A stretch of 64,000 nucleotides of DNA, from positions 2,666,001 through 2,730,000 of the forward strand of contig NW_020825322.1 of the NCBI RefSeq assembly GCF_003286085.1, given 5' to 3'. Below the pieces are notes generated by a model. That model made no database searches, had not been told where the DNA came from, and worked only from the letters and a program-made list of their open reading frames with translations. The translations under genes were made by a program, and so were the position numbers. This document shows, piece after piece, positions 25,517 to 35,674 of this stretch (position 1 is the first letter of the stretch; each line of letters begins with the position of its first letter). The DNA comes from Drosophila persimilis. Taxonomy: Eukaryota > Arthropoda > Insecta > Diptera > Drosophilidae.

Positions 25517-26509
25517 CTAGACGGCTGTGACGCGACGCTTGTTGCCCTTGTTCCTGTTCCTGTTCTTCCTGTTGTTCTTCTTGTTGCCGCCTCCGTTCAC
25601 ACGGCGACGGTTCTGCAGCTTCTTGTTCTGGACGCGCTTCCTTACCACACGGCGCTTGTTGGGGCGGCGGTTGGTGTTGAGCATCACCTTCTGGCCGTTC
25701 TTGAAGTAGCGACGGTAGCGAGGAGGAATGCGGACGCTTATCTGCTGGCCGCGACGAGCTCCCTTGCGGCGCAGATTTATAAGGTTGTTCTGGGTGGCCT
25801 TGCTCTCGGTGGCGCCGGTGCCCTGGACCTCCGCATCGGTCACAACCTCGTATTCCTGGGCTCCGGCGGCAAGGGCTGCCTCCAAGGCTTGCTCGTCGAG
25901 CATCTCGGCATTGGCTGCCAGGGCGCCGGGATAGGCCTGGGCCTGAGGCTCATCGGCATCCGCTGGATCGTCGTCTTCCGCATTGGCTCCATAGGGTAGG
26001 GCATCGCCTTGGCGAGCTGTGGTTGTGCCTGTTGTCGTGGGTGAGGTGGTGATGGTTCCCGTGGCCGAAGGAATGGTACCCGTGGAAGTGACGGTCACAG
26101 TGGGACTGGCGGTGCCGGTGGTGCCCGTGGTGCCAGTGCCAGCTCCAGTGATAATGATGGGGATCACGGGCTGGCTGCTGCTGCTAAACATGTTCTTGAA
26201 CATGAGGAACTTCTTCAGGAAGAGGCGTCCACTCGAAGCGTCTTTGGTGCCTGTCGAGCTGCTGCTGCCCTGAGCCGCCGCACCACCAACGGTCAGCTTA
26301 TCCTGGTCGGCCTTCTGGTCCAGGGCCACGGCGAGATCGGCGTCGTTCGATCTGAACTTGGCCAGGGCCGGCTCATTGAAGTAGGAACTGCGTCGGGCCT
26401 TTAGCAGCTGGGCCGCCGACTTGGGCTTCTCCTGACCGGGGCCGGCCTGGACGAGGCAAGCAGCCAGCAGGCAACCCAGCAGGACCAGGGACACTTGGTG
26501 CTTCATCAT
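25517..26509 (-). CDS. Secreted mucin-like protein with Arg/Asn-rich basic tail, single exon
   Basis: A 330-aa protein with a clear signal peptide (hydrophobic LVLLGCLLAACLVQA, cleaved near residue 22). The order is a charged N-terminal region, a Ser-rich and hydrophobic segment, a central Thr/Gly/Ser/Pro stretch of TGTTGT and TTTGT type likely to carry O-glycans, an Asp/Glu/Ala-rich acidic part, and a C-terminal tail with many Arg, Asn and Lys. This layout resembles Drosophila new-glue (ng) salivary proteins (Thr-rich then basic) and the neighbours at 28.6-33.2 kb, though it has no intron. A TATAAAA box lies at 26677-26683 and a poly(A) signal at 25340-25345. Role in a secreted glue or matrix is inference; D. 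melanogaster counterpart not recognised. Confidence 0.85.
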   Translation of the reverse strand: MMKHQVSLVLLGCLLAACLVQAGPGQEKPKSAAQLLKARRSSYFNEPALAKFRSNDADLAVALDQKADQDKLTVGGAAAQGSSSSTGTKDASSGRLFLKKFLMFKNMFSSSSQPVIPIIITGAGTGTTGTTGTASPTVTVTSTGTIPSATGTITTSPTTTGTTTARQGDALPYGANAEDDDPADADEPQAQAYPGALAANAEMLDEQALEAALAAGAQEYEVVTDAEVQGTGATESKATQNNLINLRRKGARRGQQISVRIPPRYRRYFKNGQKVMLNTNRRPNKRRVVRKRVQNKKLQNRRRVNGGGNKKNNRKNRNRNKGNKRRVTAV

Positions 26510-26676
26510 TGACTGTGCGGCGAAGTTGCGGCTGAGTTGGAAACTACTCTGAGGCAGAGAACTTTTCTAGCAACCCGAACGGTGGTGGAGGCGGCGGCGG
26601 TGGCGGAGATGGAGTCGTGTGTTCTCGCCCGGATGGGTAATGAATGTTTGATACATTACCGCCCCAACTGGATGCC

Positions 26677-26683
26677 TTTTATA
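26677..26683 (-). promoter_or_regulatory. TATA box of the 25517-26509 gene
   Basis: Canonical TATAAAA on -, inside GGGTATAAAAGGC. It predicts a start near 26652 and a 5' leader of about 140 bases. Confidence 0.7.
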
Positions 26684-28553
26684 CCCGAGACCCGATCCGA
26701 CCAAATGCAAATGACTTTAAAGTACCTCACACTTCTGGCTCTGGGCAACGGTAAATTGCCAAGGGAGTCAACGGTTCGCTCGGCACTCTGTGTACTTTTG
26801 CCTATATACACATACACCAGCACCACCACCGAGACCCCAGACCCCAGACCCCAGACCAAAGACCTATACCCAGGCCCAGGCCCAGGCCCATCATTCGCGC
26901 AGATTCATTCAATTCACAATTGAATTGAATTGAATTTCGGTATTCATTTTGGAATTTTGCCTGAAAAAAAAAAAAACGCTTGCAGCTATTTGGACCCCGT
27001 TCAGCAAAGTTCTTCACCGTCATCGTCTTCGTCGTCAACCTCTTGTTCTGCTTATCATCTTTGCGGACAGTCCGGCCACAGTTCCAGTCCCAGTCCCCTG
27101 TCCGTTGAGGCGGAACGGCTCGGAGAGGTTCGGAGGTTCGGAGGTTCGCTTTCTAAACAGAGGCGGCTGGCAGGCAAATGTTACATACCCGTACGCCATG
27201 GTCGAAAAGTGAAAACAAATTTGGCCAAAAAACGAATTTATAATTGAAACAACCGGGTCAAAGGGTGTACAATCCCGGCCAGAGGCTCCATGACCTCCAT
27301 GGCTTAGAAAATAGCTATTCCAAGTTAAGCAAAATCGGATGACTTCTAGATGTCTTGGAGCTCGAAGTCAGGCCTACTGGTTTGTTTACTCAGTTGTATA
27401 TTTGTAAGTTGTGGAATAATTCTCATAAGTCTTTCCATAATTCTAACTTTCGATTAGCTTTTGTCTGGAAAGTCGATGTATATTTTCTACAATCGCAATC
27501 TTATTGAATTGGTCCAGGGTAAAGCTTGTCAGCTGCCGCATCCAGATCGATTGTGAAAAATATTCCGCACCACTGGACAGAATTGAAGCCGATTATTCAA
27601 CGCAGCGAGGGCCTTAAGGGTGCACTTCGACTTTGCCAAGGTGGCTATCGATGTGGTCCTGCTTATCTTTTTTCACGTTTTTCATTTTGAGATATTGAGG
27701 AAATTGGAGTTCCCTTCCGAGACTTGGAATATCGAAATGTTGGTTTCCTTTAGTACATCGTTTGTTGGTCGCCATCGATGCTCGTCATTCTCAGGCAATG
27801 AGGCCGCGGATGATAAACTTTGCTGATGTGAATTATGCATCTAATTCAAAAGTTTTTTCCTATTGCGGAGCTCATCAGATGTCGAATCGTAAATGGAGAT
27901 GCATCATCGGAGAAACCTGTTTCAGATGATGATGAAACCCGATTTCCGTAGATGCATAAAGGATGCAACTGAACGAGGAGTCAAGGTTCGAATCATCACT
28001 CCGATGATCTCGCTCTATGGCCCGCTGATCCCGAAGCTCTGGAAGTCTATACCTTGAATTTGAATTTTCTATATTTCGAACTAAAACGGGTCCAAACAGC
28101 GTTTAGAGAGCACATTTCGTCAGACTCTGTGGGTCGAAGTGTCCATAAGTCGAACGTTTTCTTTGGATAATAGTGTTTCGAGTTATGGAAGTTATGATGG
28201 GTGGTGTACAAAGAAAAGGTAATGTTGCAGGTTTTTGAGGATGATTGGATCTCTTTTAAATAAAAAAGTTTTAAGTCGTCGTCCTGGCCCGATATTTGAC
28301 TCATATCGGTGCAAGCTACCGAAGCGAAAAAAGTGAGGCGGGAGCTCGCAGTGGGCTTGCCCTCTAGTGTTTTATATTCGTTGACCTAGAATGATCTATA
28401 CAGAGGCCCCTTAGTGGACGTCATCTCTGAGAATTTTCAGTGGATCAATGAATGTTTCGGATACATGCGAGATTCAAAGTCACCGAGTTCAGAGTGTTCC
28501 TCTGTTCCTCCTGGGATAAAATTGGACAACAGTGAGTGTTTCTGTATATTCGG
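26684..28553. other. Intergenic stretch, possible degraded coding remnant
   Basis: No intact gene. Simple repeats (CCCAGA, GGCCCA) occur near 26825-26890. Around 27940-28050 on + a short frame reads KDATERGVKVRIIT before a stop; it resembles a phospholipase-D-type segment but continues into no intact domain. The rest is AT-rich and unassigned. Confidence 0.4.
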
Positions 28554-28607
28554 TTTATTCATCACTGATTCATTTGGGGTCTACAAGGCCAAATATCCGA
28601 TGTGGAT

Positions 28608-29554
28608 CTAGTTGCGGCGGTTGCGTCTGCGGTTGCGACGGATACGACGTTTGGCGTTCTGGCGCTGGCGGCGGCGGGCCGCACGGTGGCGACGGTTGGC
28701 ACGGCTGCGGTTGCGACGGCTGCGGCGACCCTGACTACGGCGCTTCTTGTTGAGGCGGCGGCGAACGCGGCGTCGCTTGGCCTGGGCGCGGCGTCGGCTC
28801 TGGGCGTTGCGCCGGCGCATGGCCTGAAGGCGCTTGCGAAGGGCTTTGTTCTGATCCTGCTGGCGGCGGAACTCGAACTCCTTCAAGATGGCGCTGCTAG
28901 AAGCCTGGGAGCCGGATCCGGAGCCGGGGCGGCTGCCGCCTCGACGGAGGCCAGAATCGGCGCGATTGTGCTGGTAACCGACCAGGTCGAAGCTGTCCTC
29001 CTCGTTGTCCAGATTGTCATCGTCGTTTTTGGCACTGGCCCTGTAGGCGCCCACATACTTCTCGTCCTCGCTGTTGTCGTCATCCTCGCCGTCGTCGTCA
29101 TCGTTATCTTCTTGGCTGTAGTCGGTAAGGGCACGTCTGGTGGCTGTTGTTGTTGGTGATGCTGTTGGTGCTGTTGGTGATGCTGTTGTTGCTGTTGGGG
29201 AGCTGGTGGTTGTTGAAGTAGTTGGTCCCGTAGTAGTACCAGTTGTGGTAGGGGTGACGGTAGGGGAAGTAGTGCCAGTGGTTGTTGGGGCGGGACATGG
29301 GGGAGTGCCGTTCTTCAAGGCCAGCAGCTGGCTAAGACTCCGGGCCTCCAACTGGTTTGGTTGCTTTAAGAGGCGGTATCTCAGCCGGGCGACGCTCTCC
29401 TCATCGCTGCGTTCCGCTGTAAAAAGGAACCGAAAAGTAGTGTCGGCCAGGGATCAAGTGGTCCCCGATAATCAGGGGTAAAGGGTCACTCACCGGCAGC
29501 CTGGGCCACGGCTGTTGCGGCTACCAATAGCAAAGCGTAACATAAGAACTTCAT
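28608..29554 (-). CDS. Secreted Thr-rich, acidic, Arg-rich-tailed protein, two exons
   Basis: Exon 1 (29554-29494) encodes the signal peptide MKFLCYALLLVAATAVAQAA; exon 2 is 29416-28608. The 77-base GT-AG intron is phase 1. The 289-aa product then has a charged segment (AERSDEESVARLRYRLL), a mucin-like Thr/Ser/Pro tract of TTTGTT, TTTSS and SPTAT units, an acidic block (EDNDDDDGEDDDNSEDE), and a long tail of Arg with Gln, Asn and Ala (RRRVRRRLNKKRRSQGRR). Thr codons are mixed, so the tract is not a raw DNA microsatellite. A TATA box lies at 29692-29698 and a poly(A) signal at 28554-28559. It is a tandem relative of the 30409 and 32225 genes by intron phase, layout and shared motifs. Function unknown; salivary-glue-like secretion is a guess. 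Confidence 0.87.
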
Positions 29555-29691
29555 GGCTCGACTTGGGGCTTATCCTTCTCCGCTGGTACTGTTTGAATCT
29601 CAGTCTCTGTCTATAGCTCTGGATCGGGGCTGTTGCTCTGCCTTAGGGAAGGTCGCTGTTTGACTGTGCCATTGCCAGCGGCCACTCGGGA

Positions 29692-29698
29692 TTATATA
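29692..29698 (-). promoter_or_regulatory. TATA box of the 28608-29554 gene
   Basis: TATATAA on -, with an initiator-like CACAGTC about 31 bases downstream (near 29666). Confidence 0.7.
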
Positions 29699-30408
29699 CC
29701 CAACCCGGGCTCAACGCTTCAGTTACTGTTGACTCTACAGAAGCAACAAAAATTTGCCGAAAATGTCTCATTATCATTTCTTTTCGCAAATTTGCAAATT
29801 TAAAAAAGTTTTTGCATAAATTTCGGTGACACCACCAGCGTCTTCATCGCCACAGGTCTATCGCCCATCGCCCATCGCCCCTTTGTGGTTGAACTAGTTT
29901 GACCCTCGTTCTAGTATCTAGCATCTAGAATTGATTCTGGTACAGATTCTCGCTACAGTGCAGACTAATGATTCGAAACGGTGTTCTATATTGGACCTAG
30001 CCATTATTTTTCTCCAAGAACTATTGCATATCCATTCATCCCATGCTGAATCAAAGAAATCACAAATTTTTCTGCTGTTTTAGGAGCTGTTCCATAGCGA
30101 ACCAATTTTCTACAGATGGATGGCATGCCTTCATGTTCTCCATAAGAACTTATGTGGGGACAAGCGTTTTGGGCAGCAAACAGAGTGATGCTTAGTAGTC
30201 CTCCCAAGCAAGTTTGCACTGAAAATGTTTTTTGTTTTGTTTTCGGGGCCTTGTTTTTGATCAAATCAATATTGTGGAAAGATTCCTGAGCTTACGATAA
30301 GGGCCTCTATTTTGAGGACAGTAGTAGTTCGTGTCATATGTAGGTTTTCTTTATTTGTGCTCATGGATGGGGTCACATGGACTGTTCAGAGAGTCTGGGC
30401 TTCTGGGA

Positions 30409-31242
30409 TTAGTTACGCACGCGGATACGGCGGTTCCTGTTGGGCGTGGCCTGGCGGAAGCGCTTGATCAGGCGTTGGTTCCGGCGACGGGTGCGACGCT
30501 GGCGCTGGCGATTCAACTGCTGCTTGCGACGGCGCTGCTGCTGCTGACGGCGCTTCTGGCGACGGCGCTGCTGCTTCTGCTGCTGGCGACGGCGGCGCTG
30601 GTTTAGCTTGCGACGTTGCTGGCGGCGCTGGCGACGGAGACGGTTCTGGCGACGGCGGCTTGAGTTGTTGCGGGTGGCCCGGGCGGCGGAGGCAGCCACT
30701 GCATGGGAATCGTCCCCCTCCGCATCCTCATCATCGTCATGCTCGAAACCGGCCAACTGGTGCTCATTGAACTCCTCCTCCTCTTCGTCATCATTGCTGT
30801 CCAACTGACGGGAACCGGTGCCGGTGCCGGTGCCAGTGCCAGTTCCAGTGGCAGTTGTTCCAGTTGGGCTGGCGGTGGTGGGGCTGGTGGTGCTCGTGCC
30901 AGTGCTTGTTGTGGGTGATGTGGGTGTGACACTGGTGGTTGTCGTGCCGGTACCGGTACCGGTGGTGGTTGGCGCCACCGTAGTGGTGGTGGTAGTGCCC
31001 TTCAGGCTGTTGATGATGTCCGTCAGCTGAGTGGCACTCAGGCGACCCTGTGCGTTGGGCTCATCGCGCTGCCGGCCAAAGAGCTGATAGTTCTGGCCAC
31101 TTTTGGCCTGGTGGGGCTTTGCTGCAAGTGTTTTGGGTTCAGATTTGGCGGTTCGTTGTCTTGGCTCAAGCTGTAAGCACTACTTACCGCTGGCAATGGC
31201 TGCCAGGCAGACCACTACGAGTAATCCCTTGAGCATATGCAT
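30409..31242 (-). CDS. Secreted Thr-rich, acidic, Arg-rich-tailed protein, two exons
   Basis: Exon 1 (31242-31188) encodes a short signal peptide (MHMLKGLLVVVCLAAIAS); exon 2 is 31121-30409. The 66-base GT-AG intron is phase 1. The 255-aa protein continues with AKPHQAKSGQNYQLFGRQRDE, then LKGTTTTTT (shared with the 33204 gene), a Thr/Gly/Ser/Pro tract including repeated GTGT, an acidic block (DSNDDEEEEEFNEHQ and DDDEDAEGDD), and a tail of about 100 residues dominated by Arg and Gln. A TATAAATA box (31355-31362) sits 32 bases from a TCAGTC initiator, and a poly(A) signal lies at 30350-30355. The gene is clearly a tandem paralogue of its neighbours. A secreted polyampholyte is seen directly; tissue and role are inference. 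Confidence 0.88.
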
Positions 31243-31326
31243 GTCCTAGACGATATGATTCTACTGGGCTTGGCTAGGGCGGAATCTGGCTGCTTGCGAA
31301 TCTCTCTCGATGGCTGGGCTCGGTGT

Positions 31327-31362
31327 GACTGACTTCGAAGGGCCCAGCCTGGCATATTTATA
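31327..31362 (-). promoter_or_regulatory. TATA plus initiator of the 30409-31242 gene
   Basis: TATAAATA (31355-31362) and TCAGTC (31327-31332, start at about 31330) on - have the textbook 32-base spacing of a focused, strong promoter. Confidence 0.75.
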
Positions 31363-31722
31363 CATATGTCACCAACTTACAACGCCAAGGCCCTTCGTGG
31401 CCCTCAAAGATGTAACACTTACGAACGCTTACGCTTACAACAACAAAAATCGCACTCGCTCAGGAAGAGGAAAAGAGATAGATGGATGGATGCCATAGAG
31501 TGGGTCCATGGTTTGGTCCAAGTGTGGTCCGAAGAAAGGGCACAAGAAAGCGCAGACCAAGATGTAAGTCGTTTTGCATAAAGCCATAAATAATCAAAGC
31601 CAGAGCCAAAGCCAAGCCGAATCCGCTGACCCCTCGCAAGAACCTCGTAACCTCAGCAGCGATCGCTCCCCATTTGCATAGCTCGCGAATCGATCCATCG
31701 ATTAGCATTAGCATATTCATAC

Positions 31723-31896
31723 ATGGAGTCAGGCCAGAATCTCCTCAGACTTCTACCTAAGGGCGAAAGTGTAGTCGATGTCAATGAACCGCTGTCTGAG
31801 CCCAACATAACCGTACAGATCCAGTTCATTAATGATTCGGATGGGGAACAATCAGCACTGTTGTACAGAGGAATAGTGGATCCAATGAAAGCTTAA
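31723..31896 (+). CDS. Candidate small ORF, 57 aa
   Basis: An ATG-initiated frame of 57 codons reads MESGQNLLRLLPKGESVVDV and continues through NITVQIQFINDSDGEQ to MKA and TAA. Its amino-acid mix is balanced and protein-like, unlike the low-complexity shadow frames nearby. It has no signal peptide or known domain. An AATATAAA variant follows about 40 bases after the stop. It lies on + between two - strand cluster genes. It may be a small peptide gene, a terminal exon, or a relic of a retroposed gene. No family recognised. Confidence 0.3.
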   Translation: MESGQNLLRLLPKGESVVDVNEPLSEPNITVQIQFINDSDGEQSALLYRGIVDPMKA

Positions 31897-32224
31897 TTAG
31901 TTCCTGGAATTGGTCTCCAAGAACAATTAGATATGGAATATAAATCCTTCCATAAGATGGCACTATGCATACTTTTATACTAGTAGTAGCCCCTGATCTC
32001 TGCTTGGAAGATCTTCAGGATGTTCAGGAATACGCAATTAATACAAGACCTTTAAAGATTGTTGCCATTTCTTCACTAGATCACCAATATTTTTGAATCA
32101 ATTCCAACACTCTAAATAGATCTCAGAAAATCTGGAGATGGGAATAAACGTTTGATTCGCATACAATATTATTTTATTTCAGGCGCTTGGTCAAAGTCGA
32201 ATTGGGGATCGGATTTCGAGGGTC

Positions 32225-33204
32225 CTAGAAACGGACGACACGGCGACCGCCACGACGACGGCGCATCAGCTGGCGCAGGCGGCGACGCTGGTTCAGGCGC
32301 TGACGGCGACGCTGGCGCTGGCTCTGCTGACGGCGTCGGCGGCTCTGGTTGTTGCGACGGCGGCGCTGGCGCTGGGCCTTGCTGCGGCTCCGATTGCGAC
32401 GGTCGCGGCGTGTGGAGCGACGGCGGTTCTGCTTCTGGATGCGGCGCACGCGCTGCGAGTTGCGACGGTCGGCACGGCGCTGGCGGCGCAGAAGGGCCCG
32501 CAGTCGCTGGTTGTGCTCCTGCTGCAGACGCTGGATGCGACGACGGTTGCGCTGATCCGCCTGGAACTGGCGCCACTGCAGCTCGGTGGGGCGCGCCACG
32601 GCCGCGTTGGAGTTGGATTCCACCTGTTGGACGGCATTGCCTCCGGATCCAGCGGCAAGCAGATAGTACTCGTCATCATCATCGTCGGTCTCATCGTCGT
32701 CTTCCATGTTGCCGCTGCCCGCCTGCTCCTCATCGTCCTCCTCGTCGTCGTAGGCACGGGCCAGCTCCTCGTCGGAGTCCCCATCATTGTCATTGCCAAA
32801 GGCCCGACGTGTAGTCGCGGTTGGACTGGTAGTCGGCGAGGACGTCGCAGTCGATGTACCTGACGTTGTGGTGGGGGAAGTAGTAGGGGACGTGGTTGTG
32901 GGCGTTGTCGGCGAGGTTGTGACTGTGGTCGTTGTCGCAGCCGCCGTGGTTGTGGTTGTGGTGCCCTTCAGGGAGCTGAACTTGTTGGCTATGGAGGAGG
33001 TGAATCTGCCCTCCGGCTGGCCATCCTCGAGGCGGCCCGCGGAGCGCAGGCCCAGGCGATAGCTCTGCCGGCGTTCGGCTGCAAATTGGAGGTTGTAGTA
33101 TCCCTTGGACCAGGAGTGCTCTGGGAGGACTTACCAAGAGTGGCTGACGGGGCCAGAACGGCGCAGAAGGCCAGCGCCAAGCACAGCTGTAGCAGGCAGT
33201 GCAT
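32225..33204 (-). CDS. Secreted Thr-rich, acidic, Arg-rich-tailed protein, two exons
   Basis: Exon 1 (33204-33135) encodes a signal peptide (MHCLLQLCLALAFCAVLAPS); exon 2 is 33078-32225. The 56-base GT-AG intron is phase 1. The 307-aa product has a charged segment, LKGTTTTTT, a mucin-like Thr/Pro/Ser tract (TTSPTTPTTT type), acidic runs (DDEEDDEE, DDDETDDDDDE), then about 120 residues with over a third Arg plus Gln and Asn. A TATATAA box lies at 33335-33341 with a TCAGTC initiator at about 33311, and a poly(A) signal at 32173-32178. Same family as 28608-29554 and 30409-31242. The strong base periodicity of the Arg tail produces long open frames on the other strands, which are not genes. Confidence 0.88.
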
Positions 33205-33307
33205 TCTGGGTCGGATTGGATGTTGGATATTGGATATTGGATGGATGAAAGGACCTGGAAAGGATTGGATTCAGCTACTTGTTGTCTCTGAGCTGGCACT
33301 CGCAACT

Positions 33308-33341
33308 GACTGACAACTGACGAGAGTCCGGCGATTATATA
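33308..33341 (-). promoter_or_regulatory. TATA plus initiator of the 32225-33204 gene
   Basis: TATATAA (33335-33341) and a repeated TCAGT initiator (start near 33311) on -, about 30 bases apart. Confidence 0.72.
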
Positions 33342-35521
33342 GCCCGTCAAAGTCAAAGTTCTGGTCAGAACCGTTGATCGATTGCCATCACTCCACCTCG
33401 TCCACCCCTCTCTCTGGCAGTGCTATTAGCTGGGCCGAGAAGCGCCCCAGGCGGGTCAAAGTGAACAGGGGCCATGGTTCAGCAGACGAGTGTTATGCTA
33501 ATTCTCCACACATTTCTCTTGCTTGCCAAAACATTCTCTCCAGTTGAACCAATGATTGATTGACGTCAGATTTGAGAACTCAACTTGGAACTGGGAGAGC
33601 TTCGGAGAATGGCACAACAAGAAGAGCTTGACCCCTACCATCGGTCACAAACTATTTCACACTTGACTCAGTTGGTTTCTTCGTTGCGGCCACTGTGGAC
33701 ACAGCGGACACATCCAAGGAAATGCCAGCAATGGCATCCCCCCTTCATTGCAAGTGTTTCTTCGTAAGGATATGTATGGAATTGTATACGTATCATGTCT
33801 GGAATTGTGTTGGGTTCTAGTTATACTGTCCCAATTGTCAGACTGATCCTTGCCTTCTCCTGATCATACCATAAATCTTTCCAGTCCAATAAAAAGACAT
33901 CAGACATTGTGTAATTTTTATGTTCAAAGGTAAAGGTAAGGTGATGAATATGGTTCGTATTATTCGATTGTTAATCGATTAATTAATAAATATTTTGCTC
34001 CACTGAACAGATTTGTAAGCAGTAAATGTTCAATAAGTGTAAGGCATGGAGATCTACTATCAGTTCAGTAGAATTGAAGTTCTCAGATGACATGAATTGA
34101 GAAAAAAAAGATTGGTAATACGTCAACATTATTATAAAACAAAATTAGTGAAATCTTATAGTCATTTCAGTAATATCCATTAGGTTAAAGTGCATTTCCA
34201 GTATACTTCTACAGCTACTTAGAATATGCGGTGTCCAATGAGATTTTTTTTCTATGTAGCTTCTTCCGAAATTATGAAATATGTAATTCAAATATTTGTA
34301 ACATCAAATGAATAAAATTAGAAAAGGTCCGTAGATTGAAGTATCAGGACAAATTTAGTCGAGTATATAAGTGCATACATGTATGTATAATAAATATATA
34401 AAATATACATTTGTTTATTATGTAATTTTGTGCCAAGCTATGCTTGAATTCCCCATATCCGAAAGGTCGATTAAAGCCAAGGAACTCCTTGGTTTCATTA
34501 AAAGCCGGTCTATGGCATTCCTGGATCATATTACCCCAATTTTACCACAATATGTCCCTCCTATTCCTGCTGAGTGGTCTCCTCTGTGCCTTAAATGTTT
34601 CAAAATGGGCTTCTCTTGAAACCCTTTCTTGGGTCTTATTAACATTCACTCTCTTGAAAGCCGAGTAATGTGCCACGGAATGCCTTTTCTCTACAAACTT
34701 CTCTCCGTTTTGGAGCCCTCAATTGCCCTCATCGGTCCACTTAGTAGGCTTTACTTTCCTCTGCATCTTCTAACTACACGGAACATTATTTTTTTGTCCA
34801 TAGTCTTTGCCATAATTATAATAAATTTCTCTATTTGCTTTTCTTTGTGCACTTTTGCTTTGAAGGTCACAAACACGTTACTGATTTATAGAATTTAATT
34901 GAACTTAACTTTAAACTTATTTTGTTAGGCTTTGGGCTTTTCCCTGACCATAATTGCCTGTCAGTTAGTGCCAATAAATCTGTGCCACCGGGTCAGAGTT
35001 TTTGCCACAGTCTTTCTTAACTTGAAATTTAAAATGCATATACTTATGTATGTAAGAACCACCAATGGGGACTTCGACTTAAAGAGTTGGACGTAATGTG
35101 CTCCTCAAACGCTGTTGCCACCCATTTTAGTTGGAAATCTATCAAATTCAAGTCACAGACGTTCGAGTTATAGAAGTTCAACTGTGGCTTTGTTCAATAA
35201 TTGTTCCCTATCATTTTCTAAAAAAAAAACCCAGCCCTTAATGGGGAATAAATGGGAATGCCATTAATAAAACCAATAAGTTGGAAATCGGAGAATAATC
35301 TTTACCACAATATGGCGACTTTTTGGGATCTGTTGTCAAAATATTCTAAAAGGTGTATATGAATATACGTAAACGCCATATAGCTTAGTCACGGGTATAA
35401 GCCATGGGTACAATGCCAAAAATAAATATGTAGCTTGGAAAATTTGTGAGCTCTACCTGCAAACAGTCATTCCCCAAATGGATGGCAAATAATAAAAAAA
35501 TAGATTATTTTCATATCACAT
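33342..35521. other. Intergenic, no gene seen
   Basis: AT-rich DNA. The open frames at 33585-33767, 34344-34529, 34371-34619 and 34629-34898 have no domains, no convincing splice sites and AT-driven composition. Nothing else recognised. Confidence 0.5.
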
Positions 35522-35674
35522 TTTATTTCGTCATCAAATCGTTATCAATTTTTCGCAGATTTCTTGTCAGGTGCAGAGGTTCGGCTTAGCTCTTAACTAT
35601 AATACTATGGAAATGGGATCGTCAGAGAAAGGACCTCTCTCCTCAATCCTCAATCCTCCTGGTAAAAGGCGTCG

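Noticed and set aside
28602..29159. 185-aa Ala/Val-rich open frame on +
   Set aside because: Complement of the Arg-rich tail of the 28608 gene; similar shadows occur at 30331-30606 and 32152-32814.
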